A DNA stretch of 64,000 nucleotides from Holophagaceae bacterium (GTDB lineage Bacteria > Acidobacteriota > Holophagae > Holophagales > Holophagaceae). Both the position numbers and the translations under genes were made by a program. The stretch is taken from contig WRHW01000004.1 of NCBI GenBank assembly GCA_009783055.1, positions 18,263 through 82,262 on the forward strand. Direction: 5' to 3'. Positions within the stretch are counted from its first letter, which is position 1; the number at the start of each line of letters is the position of its first letter. Below the pieces are notes generated by a model that made no database searches, was not told the origin of the DNA, and worked only from the letters and a program-made list of their open reading frames with translations. Shown here one piece after another: positions 48,817 to 56,912 of the stretch.

Positions 48817-49759
48817 CTTGACTCAACAAACATCAACTATTCGAGACCAAGTGCTCATTGCACTCGATTCAATTATAAAAGTGGTAGTAGGAAAAAATGC
48901 CCAAGTAAAGAGGGCATTGGCCGTACTTTTGAGTGGTGGACATTTGCTATTAGAGGACTTGCCTGGAGTTGGCAAGACAACTCTCGCTCGCGCACTTTCA
49001 TCCGTGCTTGGTGGTCGCTTTCAACGCATCCAAGGCACTAATGACTTGCTCCCATCAGACTTACTTGGTGTTCAGCTATGGGAGCCAACTACACAGACAT
49101 TTCGGTTTCAGCCAGGCCCGGTATTTGCCAATGTCGTCCTTTTGGATGAATTGAACCGGATAGGCCCAAAGACTCAAAGCGCTCTACTCGAAGTTATGGT
49201 AGAAGGGCAGGTCACGATGGATCACTCCACACATCCTCTGCCCGATCCTTTCTTTGTTATTGCAACACAAAACCCAACAGATCGGACTGGCACATTTCCG
49301 TTGCCTGAAAGCCAGATTGACCGATTTGCGGCAGTACTACACCTAGGCTATCCCCCTCCTGAAGCAGAACGTAGAATCCTAATGGGCGAGGCAGGAATAT
49401 CTGTTTTGGGTTGCCTAGAGATGTCCATGTCTCTCAATGATTGGATAACCGCAAAAGCTATGGTGGGAAATATATCTGTTTCAGCTTCTGTAATAGAATA
49501 CATGCAAAGGATAGTCGCACAAATTAGAAAAGAAGGCGGATTTTGTTCTACTAGGGCTGTTGGACAGTGGCTGGCCATAGCCAAAGCTGAAGCATGGATT
49601 CAGGGGCAGGATTTTGTCACCCCCGACCACCTGCAAGATACCTTATCGGACACAATGGCGCATCGGGGTAGGATGGATGATAAAAAGTTGAACAGAGAGG
49701 ACAGACGGCATATTCTAGAAAGGGTACTAAAGGAAGTTCCAGTGGGTTGGAAACCTTGA
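48809..49759 (+). CDS. MoxR-family AAA+ ATPase
   Basis: A 316-residue AAA+ protein. Motifs: Walker A LPGVGKTTLARAL, Walker B VVLLDELNRIG, sensor-1 FFVIATQNPTDRTGTFPLPESQIDRF, the family signature segment. MoxR ATPases help insert cofactors or assemble protein complexes, often with a DUF58 or von Willebrand A protein. No such partner is encoded here, which is unusual. The start overlaps the regulator gene, with AAAGGA upstream. Confidence 0.93.
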   Translation: MYDLTQQTSTIRDQVLIALDSIIKVVVGKNAQVKRALAVLLSGGHLLLEDLPGVGKTTLARALSSVLGGRFQRIQGTNDLLPSDLLGVQLWEPTTQTFRFQPGPVFANVVLLDELNRIGPKTQSALLEVMVEGQVTMDHSTHPLPDPFFVIATQNPTDRTGTFPLPESQIDRFAAVLHLGYPPPEAERRILMGEAGISVLGCLEMSMSLNDWITAKAMVGNISVSASVIEYMQRIVAQIRKEGGFCSTRAVGQWLAIAKAEAWIQGQDFVTPDHLQDTLSDTMAHRGRMDDKKLNREDRRHILERVLKEVPVGWKP

Positions 49760-49797
49760 TATTTTATTGAAAACTATTTGCATTTCGGCATACTGCG

Positions 49798-50610
49798 ATG
49801 GTCTCTTCTGCACTCAAAAATCTCTGTGTTGCCTTGCACAATAAGCGCGTGGCACTGGGGCTTGATTTAGAAAAAATGTCTAAAGAGATCAATATTTCCT
49901 CCAAGATTCTCAATGCAATTGAGAAATGTGACTGGTCAGAAATTCCATCTGGCCTTGAGTTTTCGTTATTAGAACAGATAGCTAGTAGGTTGGAAATAGA
50001 CCTAAAAAATCACTCAGTAGGCGTATCGTCATTCTCAAGTAGCATCGCAGTTGAAAACGCTCATCCAGGCGATCTTAGACGCGAGCGAGTCGCCATGTTT
50101 GGGATAATGATTGCTACCGTTGTAATGTTGGCGTGGCTATTGGTTCCAGCAACAGATTTAAGTCAGCCGCCCACAAGCAATCCGCAACCACCATCAACTC
50201 AACGCTCTTTTTGGCAAAAACCTGATAGCGAACTACCCTACCCCGTGCTTGGTGAGGTTTTTCCAGAGAGTCCAATAACGGAAGATGGCGTTCTCATAAG
50301 TTTAAGGGCCACAGACACATGTACAGCTACCATCAAAATCGAACATGGGCCAGTTCAAAAACAAGTTCTTCGCATGTCTGAACCTTGGAAACTAAGAATT
50401 AAGGGGGCCTTTGTCCTTACCCTAGATAATGCAGGCGTAGTTGCGGTCGAAATACTCGGTCACAAAATTCAACATGGAGCAGTAGTTGGACAGCAATGGT
50501 CTGGATCGTTTGATGCTCAGGGGAATTGGCTCCGCCCATTGCCTCGTCCCGCACTTAACAGAGTTAAATTAATTGACGAAGACATTAATGATGTAGTAGA
50601 GCCATTCTGA
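49798..50610 (+). CDS. RodZ-like membrane-anchored helix-turn-helix protein
   Basis: A 270-residue protein. The N-terminal Cro/C1-type HTH (LRxxR-like start then EKMSKEINISSKILNAIEKCDWSEIP) matches RodZ. One membrane helix follows at about residues 100-117, a Pro/Ser/Gln-rich linker spans about 120-150, then a beta-rich extracytoplasmic domain like DUF4115 (about 155-250). RodZ links cell-shape machinery to the membrane; this one is compact. Preceded by MoxR after about 40 bases. Confidence 0.82.
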   Translation: MVSSALKNLCVALHNKRVALGLDLEKMSKEINISSKILNAIEKCDWSEIPSGLEFSLLEQIASRLEIDLKNHSVGVSSFSSSIAVENAHPGDLRRERVAMFGIMIATVVMLAWLLVPATDLSQPPTSNPQPPSTQRSFWQKPDSELPYPVLGEVFPESPITEDGVLISLRATDTCTATIKIEHGPVQKQVLRMSEPWKLRIKGAFVLTLDNAGVVAVEILGHKIQHGAVVGQQWSGSFDAQGNWLRPLPRPALNRVKLIDEDINDVVEPF

Positions 50611-50680
50611 TTTTGTCCGTATTATAAAGCAATGTAGAGGTATACAAACTACCTTGCGAATCTGATAAGTAGGAGGGGAC

Positions 50681-51751
50681 ATGCACCAGATAGTACAAAA
50701 ATTCATCAACAACGAATTACCTGCATCGATGGCAAACACCCTTATTGGGGGGGGGCTTCCGTTACCGGCTATTGATTTACTATATGCTCTGTCCCATGCT
50801 GTCAACACTGAATCAGAGCTTTCAACAAAAGCACTGGAGACACTGAGTGGCCTGCCAAGCTCCATCGTTTTGGGTGCAATATCTACAGAAATTGAGACAT
50901 CAGACGTTCTGGGGCTAGTTCTCCTACATCGCTCGGAAACAGATCTGTTGGAAGCGGCACTATTGAATAACGTCCTGACTGCTGAATGGATGGAGCGCGC
51001 CATTCCGGCACTTCCCGAAAAACTCCTTGATATAGCATTAAATAACCAGGTTCTCTGGATTCAGCGTCCCACCATTTTAGATGCACTAGAAACTCATCCA
51101 GATGGAACTACCAACCTTAAGAGAAGAATCACTGAATTTAGAAAGGACATACTTGGTCAACTAGATAGTGCTCTAGCCCAAGAACGCATTGATGTATTAG
51201 AAGATGTCGAATCAGGTGCCCTAGACAAAGCATGGGGGGCTTTGCCCTTACCAAAAGAAGATGACGAAGCCATAACAGCGGCTTTCGATGCCAACCTAGT
51301 TCCACATGAAACTCCAGAAGAAGTAGCAAAAGAAGTTATACAGCCACGCTCTGTCTCGCAGAGAATTATGAAATTAGCTACAAATCAAAAAATAATTTTG
51401 GCTCTAAAAGGTGGCAAGGAAGAGCGGACGATATTGATGCGAGAAGCAAATCGCTTGATTCAGGTCAACGTCGTACTTAATGGACGCATAACTGAGGGGG
51501 AGATTACTTATATTGCCCAGATGCGAACAGTGCATGAAGAAGTGATTAGGATAATATCCAACAACCGCGAATGGATGCGGAAGTATCAAGTCCTTAAAGC
51601 CATTGTCACCAACCCAAGGACCCCACTACCTATCGCCATGAACTTGCTAAAGCGCATTAACGAGTTTGACCTGAAGCTGATGTCGAAGGATCGCAACGTT
51701 GCAGAAGTATTGCGCAGGGAAGCCAAGAGGATTGTCGAAAAGAAAGCTTAG
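50681..51751 (+). CDS. Conserved-looking helical protein, function unknown
   Basis: A 356-residue cytoplasmic protein I do not recognise. AGGAGGGGAC gives a strong ribosome-binding site. The first 150 residues look like repeated helical hairpins (for example LLYALSHAVNTESELSTKALETLSGLPSSIVLGAI), the pattern of DUF2336 or HEAT-type repeats. An acidic stretch runs about 165-215 (EDVESGALDK, EEVAKEV). The last 130 residues form another helical domain. It sits between the RodZ-like gene and an HD-domain gene that may share a transcript. Confidence 0.65.
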   Translation: MHQIVQKFINNELPASMANTLIGGGLPLPAIDLLYALSHAVNTESELSTKALETLSGLPSSIVLGAISTEIETSDVLGLVLLHRSETDLLEAALLNNVLTAEWMERAIPALPEKLLDIALNNQVLWIQRPTILDALETHPDGTTNLKRRITEFRKDILGQLDSALAQERIDVLEDVESGALDKAWGALPLPKEDDEAITAAFDANLVPHETPEEVAKEVIQPRSVSQRIMKLATNQKIILALKGGKEERTILMREANRLIQVNVVLNGRITEGEITYIAQMRTVHEEVIRIISNNREWMRKYQVLKAIVTNPRTPLPIAMNLLKRINEFDLKLMSKDRNVAEVLRREAKRIVEKKA

Positions 51752-51797
51752 TAAGGCTATTATTGTTCCTTGTATTTACTGTAGTTCTGGAGAAGCG

Positions 51798-52358
51798 ATG
51801 ATCTCACGAGATGTAGCATGGGGGTTAGTCCAAGAATGGACGGAGTCAGACAGGCTGAGGATTCATGCGCTTGCAGTTGAGGCTGTCATGCGCGATTTTG
51901 CGATCCAGTATGAGCAGGAAGATGAAATCTTCGGAATAACAGGCCTCCTGCATGATGCTGATTACGACCGCTGGCCAAACGAACATCCAACACGAATAAT
52001 TAGTTGGCTAAACGAGCGTGGAGAAATAGAAATTGCAAGGGCAGTTCAAGCTCACTACCCAGGATTTAACGAATTACGAGATACAATATTGGCAAAGGCA
52101 TTAGTGGCCTCTGATGAAATATCTGGGTTTGTAATAGCTTGTGCCCTAGTTAGACCAGAGCGCACGGTTGGCTTGTTGCCTAAAAGCGTAAATAAAAAAC
52201 TAAAGTCTCCTGCTTTTGCGGCAGGAGTAGATAGAAATGAAGTAGCCGAAGGTTTTCGCCTTATCACAGAAACAGTAGGAGGTACAGCAGATGAGCACTT
52301 ACAAAGAATAATCAATACTATCCATAACCACAGAAACGAGTTGGGGCTTTTACCATAA
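51798..52358 (+). CDS. HD-domain metal-dependent phosphohydrolase
   Basis: A 186-residue HD-domain protein. The helical HD core includes HALAVEAVMRDFA with the first His and LLHDADYDRWPNEHP with the His-Asp pair, then a late Asp in LVASDEISGF. It is related to HDIG-type domains that cleave phosphate esters in nucleotides. ATG 51798 with GGAGAAG upstream is preferred to the longer frame at 51699, which overlaps the upstream gene. The substrate is unknown. Confidence 0.83.
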   Translation: MISRDVAWGLVQEWTESDRLRIHALAVEAVMRDFAIQYEQEDEIFGITGLLHDADYDRWPNEHPTRIISWLNERGEIEIARAVQAHYPGFNELRDTILAKALVASDEISGFVIACALVRPERTVGLLPKSVNKKLKSPAFAAGVDRNEVAEGFRLITETVGGTADEHLQRIINTIHNHRNELGLLP

Positions 52359-52594
52359 AAAACAAGTCCCTTGGTATTTTTTTACAATTTTGTAATTTTT
52401 TATAAATTAGTTTTGAAATTATTCATTGAAAAACAAGCCTGCACATAAAGTGTAGCATTCTGGAGCCTGTATGATGTTCAATGGTTTTTTAGAATTGAAG
52501 GCTAGTTCTCAGCACTTTTTGCGGATTTCTACTCTTTTTCTGCATATTGTTTTTACTTCCACAATGCCATTTATTTTTATTGAGCATATTGCCT

Positions 52595-53389
52595 ATGTCT
52601 GATACAATGCTAAACCGAACAATGAGGCTAAGAATTGCCGTTCGGCATCCTCTTACAGAATGTCGCCCTCCGGTTTTGTTAAATAGACTTTTATCTGTTT
52701 TTGAAAGTGCGGGCATACCGTTGGCGGTAGTAAAAGATAAACGACCAAAGCCAATTGCTGAACTTGCATATCCATTGCCATTAGGTATAGAAGGTTTGGA
52801 AGAATGGGCAGATGTAACCCTTGCGAATGGTATAGCTGAATCATTGAATAGTCTAAAAGAGCAACTCATACCCTTTCTCCCAAAGGGGATGGAAATACTC
52901 GGTATCGAACAGATACCAAACCATTCATCATCAGTAGCCGAACTGTGTAAAACAGCCTATTGGCAATGGTTTTGCCCTGATGAGTACATTTCATTGGCCA
53001 AACAAAAGATTGCAGAATTTATTGGTTCCGAAAGTTTCCAAATCAACAAATCAGGCAAGGTCGAAGGTAGAAAATGTACAAAATCCATCGAAATTCGACA
53101 CCTAATGCAGGAGCTGATGTGGGGTGAAAATGTTCTAAGTTTCTCAACACCTATTACTAAGGGACAAGCAACCAATCCCCAAAAGATTATTGCGGCCATA
53201 TTAGGAGTAGATGTCGAATGTTTGGGAAAAATCATTAGGCAAAGCGTCACTCTAAAACAAGACCCCAAACTAGACAGGCACGACAAATACGCACAAAAAC
53301 TTCGCAACATATATGAGGATGCAATACTATTGGAGACTAGCCCAAATTTCAAGGTATATGACGATGATGATGATATATTGAGCTTGTAA
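52595..53389 (+). CDS. DUF2344 (radical SAM-linked) protein, stand-alone
   Basis: A 264-residue protein with the TIGR03936/DUF2344 pattern: an RLRIAVRHPLTECRPP-type first strand, IPLAVVKDKRPKPIAELAYP, LPLGIEGLEEWADVTL and LPKGMEILGIEQIP. In most genomes this domain is fused to or encoded beside a YgiQ-like radical SAM protein. Here no such partner is adjacent. The C-terminal part (about 165-264) is an extra helical region with an acidic end (VYDDDDDILSL). ATG 52595 is used; ATG 52610 and 52622 are possible. Cellular role not established. Confidence 0.8.
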   Translation: MSDTMLNRTMRLRIAVRHPLTECRPPVLLNRLLSVFESAGIPLAVVKDKRPKPIAELAYPLPLGIEGLEEWADVTLANGIAESLNSLKEQLIPFLPKGMEILGIEQIPNHSSSVAELCKTAYWQWFCPDEYISLAKQKIAEFIGSESFQINKSGKVEGRKCTKSIEIRHLMQELMWGENVLSFSTPITKGQATNPQKIIAAILGVDVECLGKIIRQSVTLKQDPKLDRHDKYAQKLRNIYEDAILLETSPNFKVYDDDDDILSL

Positions 53390-53457
53390 TACCAGAGTGT
53401 ATTTCAATGCCCTTACCTCCTACTAGCAGTATTCAGTAACTTTCTAGGAAGCCCCAA

Positions 53458-53748
53458 TTGCCAACCCCAAAAAGTAATAGTCGCCAAACTGCTATTGCAC
53501 TTCGTTACAAGCCCCAGCATCCATTTATGGATGCCGCCCCGCGCCTTGTTGCAAAAGGGCAGGGAAAAATGGCAGAACGCATCCTTGAGTTGGCCAAAGA
53601 GCATGGAGTACCAATCGAACACGACCCAGACCTAGCCGCCGCCCTTCAACCACTAGATGTAGACACACTAATACCGCCAGAGTTGTTCCAGGCAGTTGCC
53701 ATAGTTTTAGCTACTCTGTATAAGGCAAATAAACCTTCCCATGATTGA
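53458..53748 (+). CDS. FlhB-like cytoplasmic-tail protein
   Basis: A 96-residue protein matching the C-terminal cytoplasmic domain of FlhB/EscU without membrane helices. Landmarks: IALRYKPQHPFMDAAPRLVAKGQGKMAERILELAKEHGVPI, HDPDLAAAL, and a C-terminal IPPELFQAVAIVLATLYK. The NPTH self-cleavage site lies just upstream of this region in full FlhB and is missing here. TTG 53458 follows AGGAAG; it overlaps the PHP gene by 8 bases. Stand-alone FlhB-like proteins exist in many genomes, usually near flagellar genes; none are seen here. Confidence 0.83.
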   Translation: MPTPKSNSRQTAIALRYKPQHPFMDAAPRLVAKGQGKMAERILELAKEHGVPIEHDPDLAAALQPLDVDTLIPPELFQAVAIVLATLYKANKPSHD

Positions 53749-54604
53749 CCTGCATTGTCACTCCAACTGCTCCGATGGAACAGACTCTCCAAAAGAGATT
53801 GCGAGCCTAGCTGAGCAGGCAGGTCTAAAGGCAGTAGCACTTACAGACCACGACACAATTGCAGGACTGGGAGATTTTACCGCGCAACAAAAATATGTTT
53901 CCACCCAACTTCTAACCGGAATTGAATTGAGTTGCGAATTTTCAGGGCAGGAAATACATATCCTGGGTCTGCTCATTAATCACAACGACCCCACTTTTCA
54001 AGAGCGGGTAAATGGACTTGGTCTGCGTCGCCAAAGGCGCAATGCAAAGATTATTCAGAAATTGGCAAATATTGGTATTGATATTTGTCCCGAAAGTTTT
54101 TTTGAAGAAAAACGCTTGGGTGTCCTTACTAGAGCACATATAGCACAAAAGATAATTCAGGACGGCTACGCATTTTCAAAAGCCGAAGTATTTCACAAAT
54201 ATCTTGGAATTGATGGGATAGCCTATGTTCCATTTGAAACATTATCGCCAGAGATAGCTTTTTCGTGGATCAGAGAGTCAGGCGGAGTTTCGATAATTGC
54301 CCATCCCGCACGCTATGGCCAACTTGCAAAGGGTCAATTTATCTGGGATCGAGCCATGGCAGACTTGAAGGATATGGGTGCTCAGGGAATCGAAGCATAC
54401 TATTCAGACCATTCAGATACTGAAACAGCCTATTTTTTGAGACTATGCGATACCTTGGATATGATCCCCTCCGGTGGTAGTGATTACCACGGAAGGGTAA
54501 AGCAAGGTTGTCACTTGGGCACAGGCTGGGGAAAACTAAACGTACCTGATGAAGTTTTGGATAGGTTAAGGTTCTGTTCTTTTCAAAGCCCGTCGGGGTT
54601 TTGA
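53741..54604 (+). CDS. PHP-domain phosphoesterase
   Basis: A 287-residue polymerase-and-histidinol-phosphatase-type protein close to the nucleoside 3',5'-bisphosphate phosphatase/RNase AM family. Metal ligands are in IDLHCHSNCSDGTDSPKE, LTDHDTIAG, TGIELSCEF and the late GSDYHGR. The start overlaps the FlhB-like gene. The last few residues (SFQSPSGF) are encoded by a segment similar to the 5' part of the structured repeat, so the C-terminus may be replaced. Confidence 0.88.
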   Translation: MIDLHCHSNCSDGTDSPKEIASLAEQAGLKAVALTDHDTIAGLGDFTAQQKYVSTQLLTGIELSCEFSGQEIHILGLLINHNDPTFQERVNGLGLRRQRRNAKIIQKLANIGIDICPESFFEEKRLGVLTRAHIAQKIIQDGYAFSKAEVFHKYLGIDGIAYVPFETLSPEIAFSWIRESGGVSIIAHPARYGQLAKGQFIWDRAMADLKDMGAQGIEAYYSDHSDTETAYFLRLCDTLDMIPSGGSDYHGRVKQGCHLGTGWGKLNVPDEVLDRLRFCSFQSPSGF

Positions 54605-54616
54605 AACAACGGAGTT
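54581..54616 (+). repeat. Fragment of the structured repeat at the PHP gene end
   Basis: TTTCAAAGCCC at 54581-54591 and GGGGTTTTGAAA at 54595-54606 form a stem, followed by CAACGGAGTT, as in the 5' part of the repeats at 41 and 28566. The rest of the repeat is absent; the palindromic element begins four bases further on. It encodes the last PHP codons. Confidence 0.45.
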
Positions 54617-54619
54617 CTT

Positions 54620-54873
54620 ATACCAAGTTGCGATCAACAGATCGCACCTTGGTATGAGGGGGACGCGACAGCGGCACTCGCAAGTTTTTGGAAATACGGG
54701 CTTTGCTCGTGTTTTCAAAAACTCTCTCGGCATCCTTCGCTTTGCTCGGATACACGAGGCAGTCACGTTGCCCTTTCTTGCAATTTGGTATTTCAAATCG
54801 CTGTTTGTTTGGTTGCTGGGTTACGTTCATTATGGCGTTTCGCGTTCAAAGTCATTTGAACGCAACCTGGTAT
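54620..54873. mobile_element. Palindrome-rich MITE-like element, 254 bp
   Basis: Ends ATACCAAGTTGC at 54620 and GCAACCTGGTAT at 54862-54873 are inverted repeats. The left end forms its own hairpin with GATCGCACCTTGGTAT, and the right end carries GCGTTCAAA (54842-54850) with TTTGAACGC (54855-54863). The middle shares a block around 54681-54725 with the elements at 41.4 and 63.9 kb, and the segment 54756-54864 with 55860-55967. It has no gene of its own. It lies 16 bases after the PHP stop. Confidence 0.75.
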
Positions 54874-54939
54874 TAGGCTATGCTCGAATGTAGCCGGAAC
54901 CTGCGTAACATTGTATTATTTCACAATTTACAGCGACTG

Positions 54940-54975
54940 ATACCAAGTTGCACCCAACCGGGAGCAACCTGGTAT
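54940..54975. repeat. Short ATACCAAGTTGC palindrome
   Basis: A 36-bp end-palindrome without a body: ATACCAAGTTGC at 54940, a short loop, and GCAACCTGGTAT ending at 54975. It is nearly the same as the left end of the element at 63864, and short matches to that element's body continue to about 55002, so it may be a shortened copy. Confidence 0.65.
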
Positions 54976-55023
54976 AGTGCCAACGCGGATGAGGTGCCCG
55001 CAGGATAAACAACTAACACCACT

Positions 55024-55052
55024 CCAATGTGCAATACCTGATTGCACATTGG
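55024..55052. repeat. Palindrome of the TGTGCAAT family
   Basis: CCAATGTGCAAT at 55024-55035 pairs with ATTGCACATTGG at 55041-55052 over a five-base loop. The core and loop resemble 38965-39000. It lies about 55 bases before the response regulator start. Confidence 0.65.
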
Positions 55053-55107
55053 TATGAGAGCCTATATAATTCTAGAGGCAGTAAATGCCAAAACTGGTGA
55101 AAAGCGG

Positions 55108-55506
55108 ATGGCACATAGCATACTCATCGTTGAAGATGACCCCCTTAATGTAAAGTTCATGTCTGTTGTATTAAAGCGCAAGGGTGGATATGAGGTACGT
55201 GCATCCGAAGATGTAGAAGAAATTATTAAGATAGCAAAAGAATGTAATATTAGTGCCATTTTAATGGACATTAGCCTAGCTAATTCAACTCATAATGGAC
55301 AAAAAGTTGATGGACTCTACATCACCAAATTATTAAAGTCCGACCCAGAGACATCAGCGATCCCAATAATTTTAGCAACTGCACATGCCATGATAGGTGA
55401 TAGGGAACGCTTTTTGGAAAGCACAAAAGCCGAACACTATATCTCAAAGCCATTTGTCGACCCCGACCAATTTTTACGAGAAGTAGCAAGCGTGATAAAA
55501 ACTTAA
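55108..55506 (+). CDS. Single-domain response regulator
   Basis: A 132-residue receiver domain only. Phosphorylation Asp is in AILMDISLA, acidic pocket residues in LIVEDDP, conserved Thr in LATAHAM and Lys in YISKPFV. With no output domain it must act by protein contact, as CheY-type or relay receivers do. It has the extra insertion near residue 60 seen in cyanobacterial and related relay receivers. ATG 55108 is the first good start; the frame to 55042 opens inside repeats. No kinase is nearby. Confidence 0.87.
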   Translation: MAHSILIVEDDPLNVKFMSVVLKRKGGYEVRASEDVEEIIKIAKECNISAILMDISLANSTHNGQKVDGLYITKLLKSDPETSAIPIILATAHAMIGDRERFLESTKAEHYISKPFVDPDQFLREVASVIKT

Positions 55507-55697
55507 GCTTTCGGCTTTGCAACAATTTTTGTGTAAATACGTTTTCACAGAAGCCCCTTTGAGCCTGTAAGTTTTGGTGCATACGCCAGAGACAACAGGC
55601 TCATGGGCGGCTTCCCTGTCCCCATAGATTTTTGCAAACTGGTTCAGAACTGCACCCCAATTTTTGAAGGGCATAGTCCACTTTTTGGAAATGTTCC
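55503..55697 (-). mobile_element. IS256-family transposase remnant A (3' end only)
   Basis: Reading the minus strand gives ISKKWTMPFKNWGAVLNQFA and IYGDR, the C-terminus of an IS256 (Mutator-type) transposase, followed by a terminal repeat of the CAACAATTTTTGTGTAAAT type at 55516-55535. The 5' part is missing because a palindromic element starts at 55696. The frame after IYGDR is shifted compared with remnant B. Confidence 0.75.
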
Positions 55698-55967
55698 TTT
55701 TACCAAGTTGACCCAACAGGTAGCAATTTGGTAAAAGGGCAACAGAACACTGTCGCTCGCAGAAGGAAGGTGAATAAAACAAGATACCGGCAAGCGTGTC
55801 CGAAATCTCAAGTTCCCAAAAGTGCTTGGCGTGACTGCCTCTCGTATCCGAAGGATACCGAGGCAGTCACGTTGCCCTTTCTTGCAATTTGGCATTTCTA
55901 ATCGCTGTTTGTCTGGTTGCCGGGTTACGTTCATTATGGCGTTCTATGCGTTCAACAGGTTGAACGC
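55696..55967. mobile_element. Palindrome-rich MITE-like element inside IS remnant A
   Basis: Left end-palindrome CCTTTTACCAAGTTG with CAATTTGGTAAAAGG (55696-55738). A long hairpin joins CGTGACTGCCTC (55830-55841) to GAGGCAGTCACG (55860-55871) with a further 6-bp inner stem. The right end is GCGTTCAA (55948-55955) with TTGAACGC (55960-55967). 55860-55967 is homologous to 54756-54864. The outer right end GCAACCTGGTAT is missing and the sequence passes directly into a protease gene fragment. Confidence 0.72.
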
Positions 55968-56126
55968 CCCACTCATTGATGCTGTAGAACTCGTGATACG
56001 AGATACTGCTATTATTCCGTTACGACAGTCTATGTCTGAGACATAGGAGTAAACTAGTTTTTGGGAAGGAAAATACAGCTTAACCCGCAACTTGAACTTG
56101 ATAGTGTTATCTATCAGGGTGAGCAT
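55944..56126 (-). pseudogene. Chimeric mini-ORF made of two cluster gene fragments
   Basis: The 60-codon frame is a mosaic. Its start (MLTLIDNTIKFKL) matches the start of the 75-residue gene at 60782-61009. Its middle (YSYVSDIDCRNGIIAVSRI) is the same as an internal part of the metalloprotease: 55981-56055 and 59437-59511 match over 75 bp with one difference, in the same frame. Its end runs into the palindromic element. It sits 9 bases after the 56136 gene, as the intact 75-residue gene does after 61019. It is a deletion scar of a second cluster copy. Confidence 0.78.
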
Positions 56127-56135
56127 CAGAAAACT

Positions 56136-56903
56136 CTATTTCCCGAAAATCCTGCTCAGGAGGCTTTTCTTTGGCTCTGGTTTTTTTGACGATTTAACAA
56201 GTGAGCTGTTGGTTGTTGATGGTGCTGGTGTAGTAGCTTGGGGTTCTGGTTCCTCATCATCTGCAAATTCAAGAACATAGTCGCTTGGGTTGGGTGCCCA
56301 TAGGGCTACGCCAGGGGCGTGGGGTGGGGTTGGATCTTTACTGCAAACAACAATTACTAAGCTAGGATTATTTGCTATATCATCGCTGATAATGAAAGAG
56401 TTTGTTTGATAATCGAAATTTTTTACCAATTGCCATGTTTTTGCCCGATCAATGGAAAAAAACCTGCTGGCCGGGTTTGAAAGCGTAAAAGTATTTTCCG
56501 CGGCCCTTACGATAGTAGGGGTGTACATCGGTACATATTCAAATGTATCCTCAAAAAACTTATTGCCATCATTATCAAAAAACTCTATTTTTTTTATTGA
56601 GCGTAGCGCGGGGAAACGAGCGAGTAAGCCAGGTGGTGAGCTTGTTGCATCACCGGCCACCCGAAAAGTAATCACATAATTCCCATCCACTATCTTTCCA
56701 GAATAGGATTCGACTCTTACAGTACCCTCACCACCTGTATCTTTGCCACCAGTATAAAACTTGTCTGAAACAAGCCTGAAATCTGGAACAGGGCTTTTAC
56801 TATTCCTATTTTTATATTCAATATACCTTACCAACTCGATCTTCGTTTGGGAAAATAAGGTTACAGGTGTTATTGCTAGTGCTAGTGCAATTATTGTTTT
56901 CAT
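56136..56903 (-). CDS. Secreted protein with conserved basic C-terminal tail (paralogue A)
   Basis: A 255-residue exported protein paralogous to 61019-61798. The signal peptide is MKTIIALALA to VTLFSQ. The middle holds IKKIEFFDNDGNKFFEDTFE and the later block has APGVALWAPNPSDYVLEFAD. A Pro/Thr/Ser linker then leads to the tail KKPEPKKSLLSRIFGK, identical in both paralogues. No known domain was recognised. It starts 9 bases after the metalloprotease stop, so probably shares its transcript. Confidence 0.72.
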   Translation of the reverse strand: MKTIIALALAITPVTLFSQTKIELVRYIEYKNRNSKSPVPDFRLVSDKFYTGGKDTGGEGTVRVESYSGKIVDGNYVITFRVAGDATSSPPGLLARFPALRSIKKIEFFDNDGNKFFEDTFEYVPMYTPTIVRAAENTFTLSNPASRFFSIDRAKTWQLVKNFDYQTNSFIISDDIANNPSLVIVVCSKDPTPPHAPGVALWAPNPSDYVLEFADDEEPEPQATTPAPSTTNSSLVKSSKKPEPKKSLLSRIFGK

Positions 56904-56912
56904 GGCATTACC

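Noticed and set aside
53458..53748. Evidence for a flagellar or type III secretion locus
   Set aside because: Only the FlhB-like tail is present; no membrane part, FlhA, FliI or needle genes occur in the window.
54654..54893. Small protein inside the palindromic element
   Set aside because: The frames at 54.6-54.9 kb on both strands follow hairpin sequence and recur wherever the element occurs; there is no ribosome-binding site or protein-like composition.
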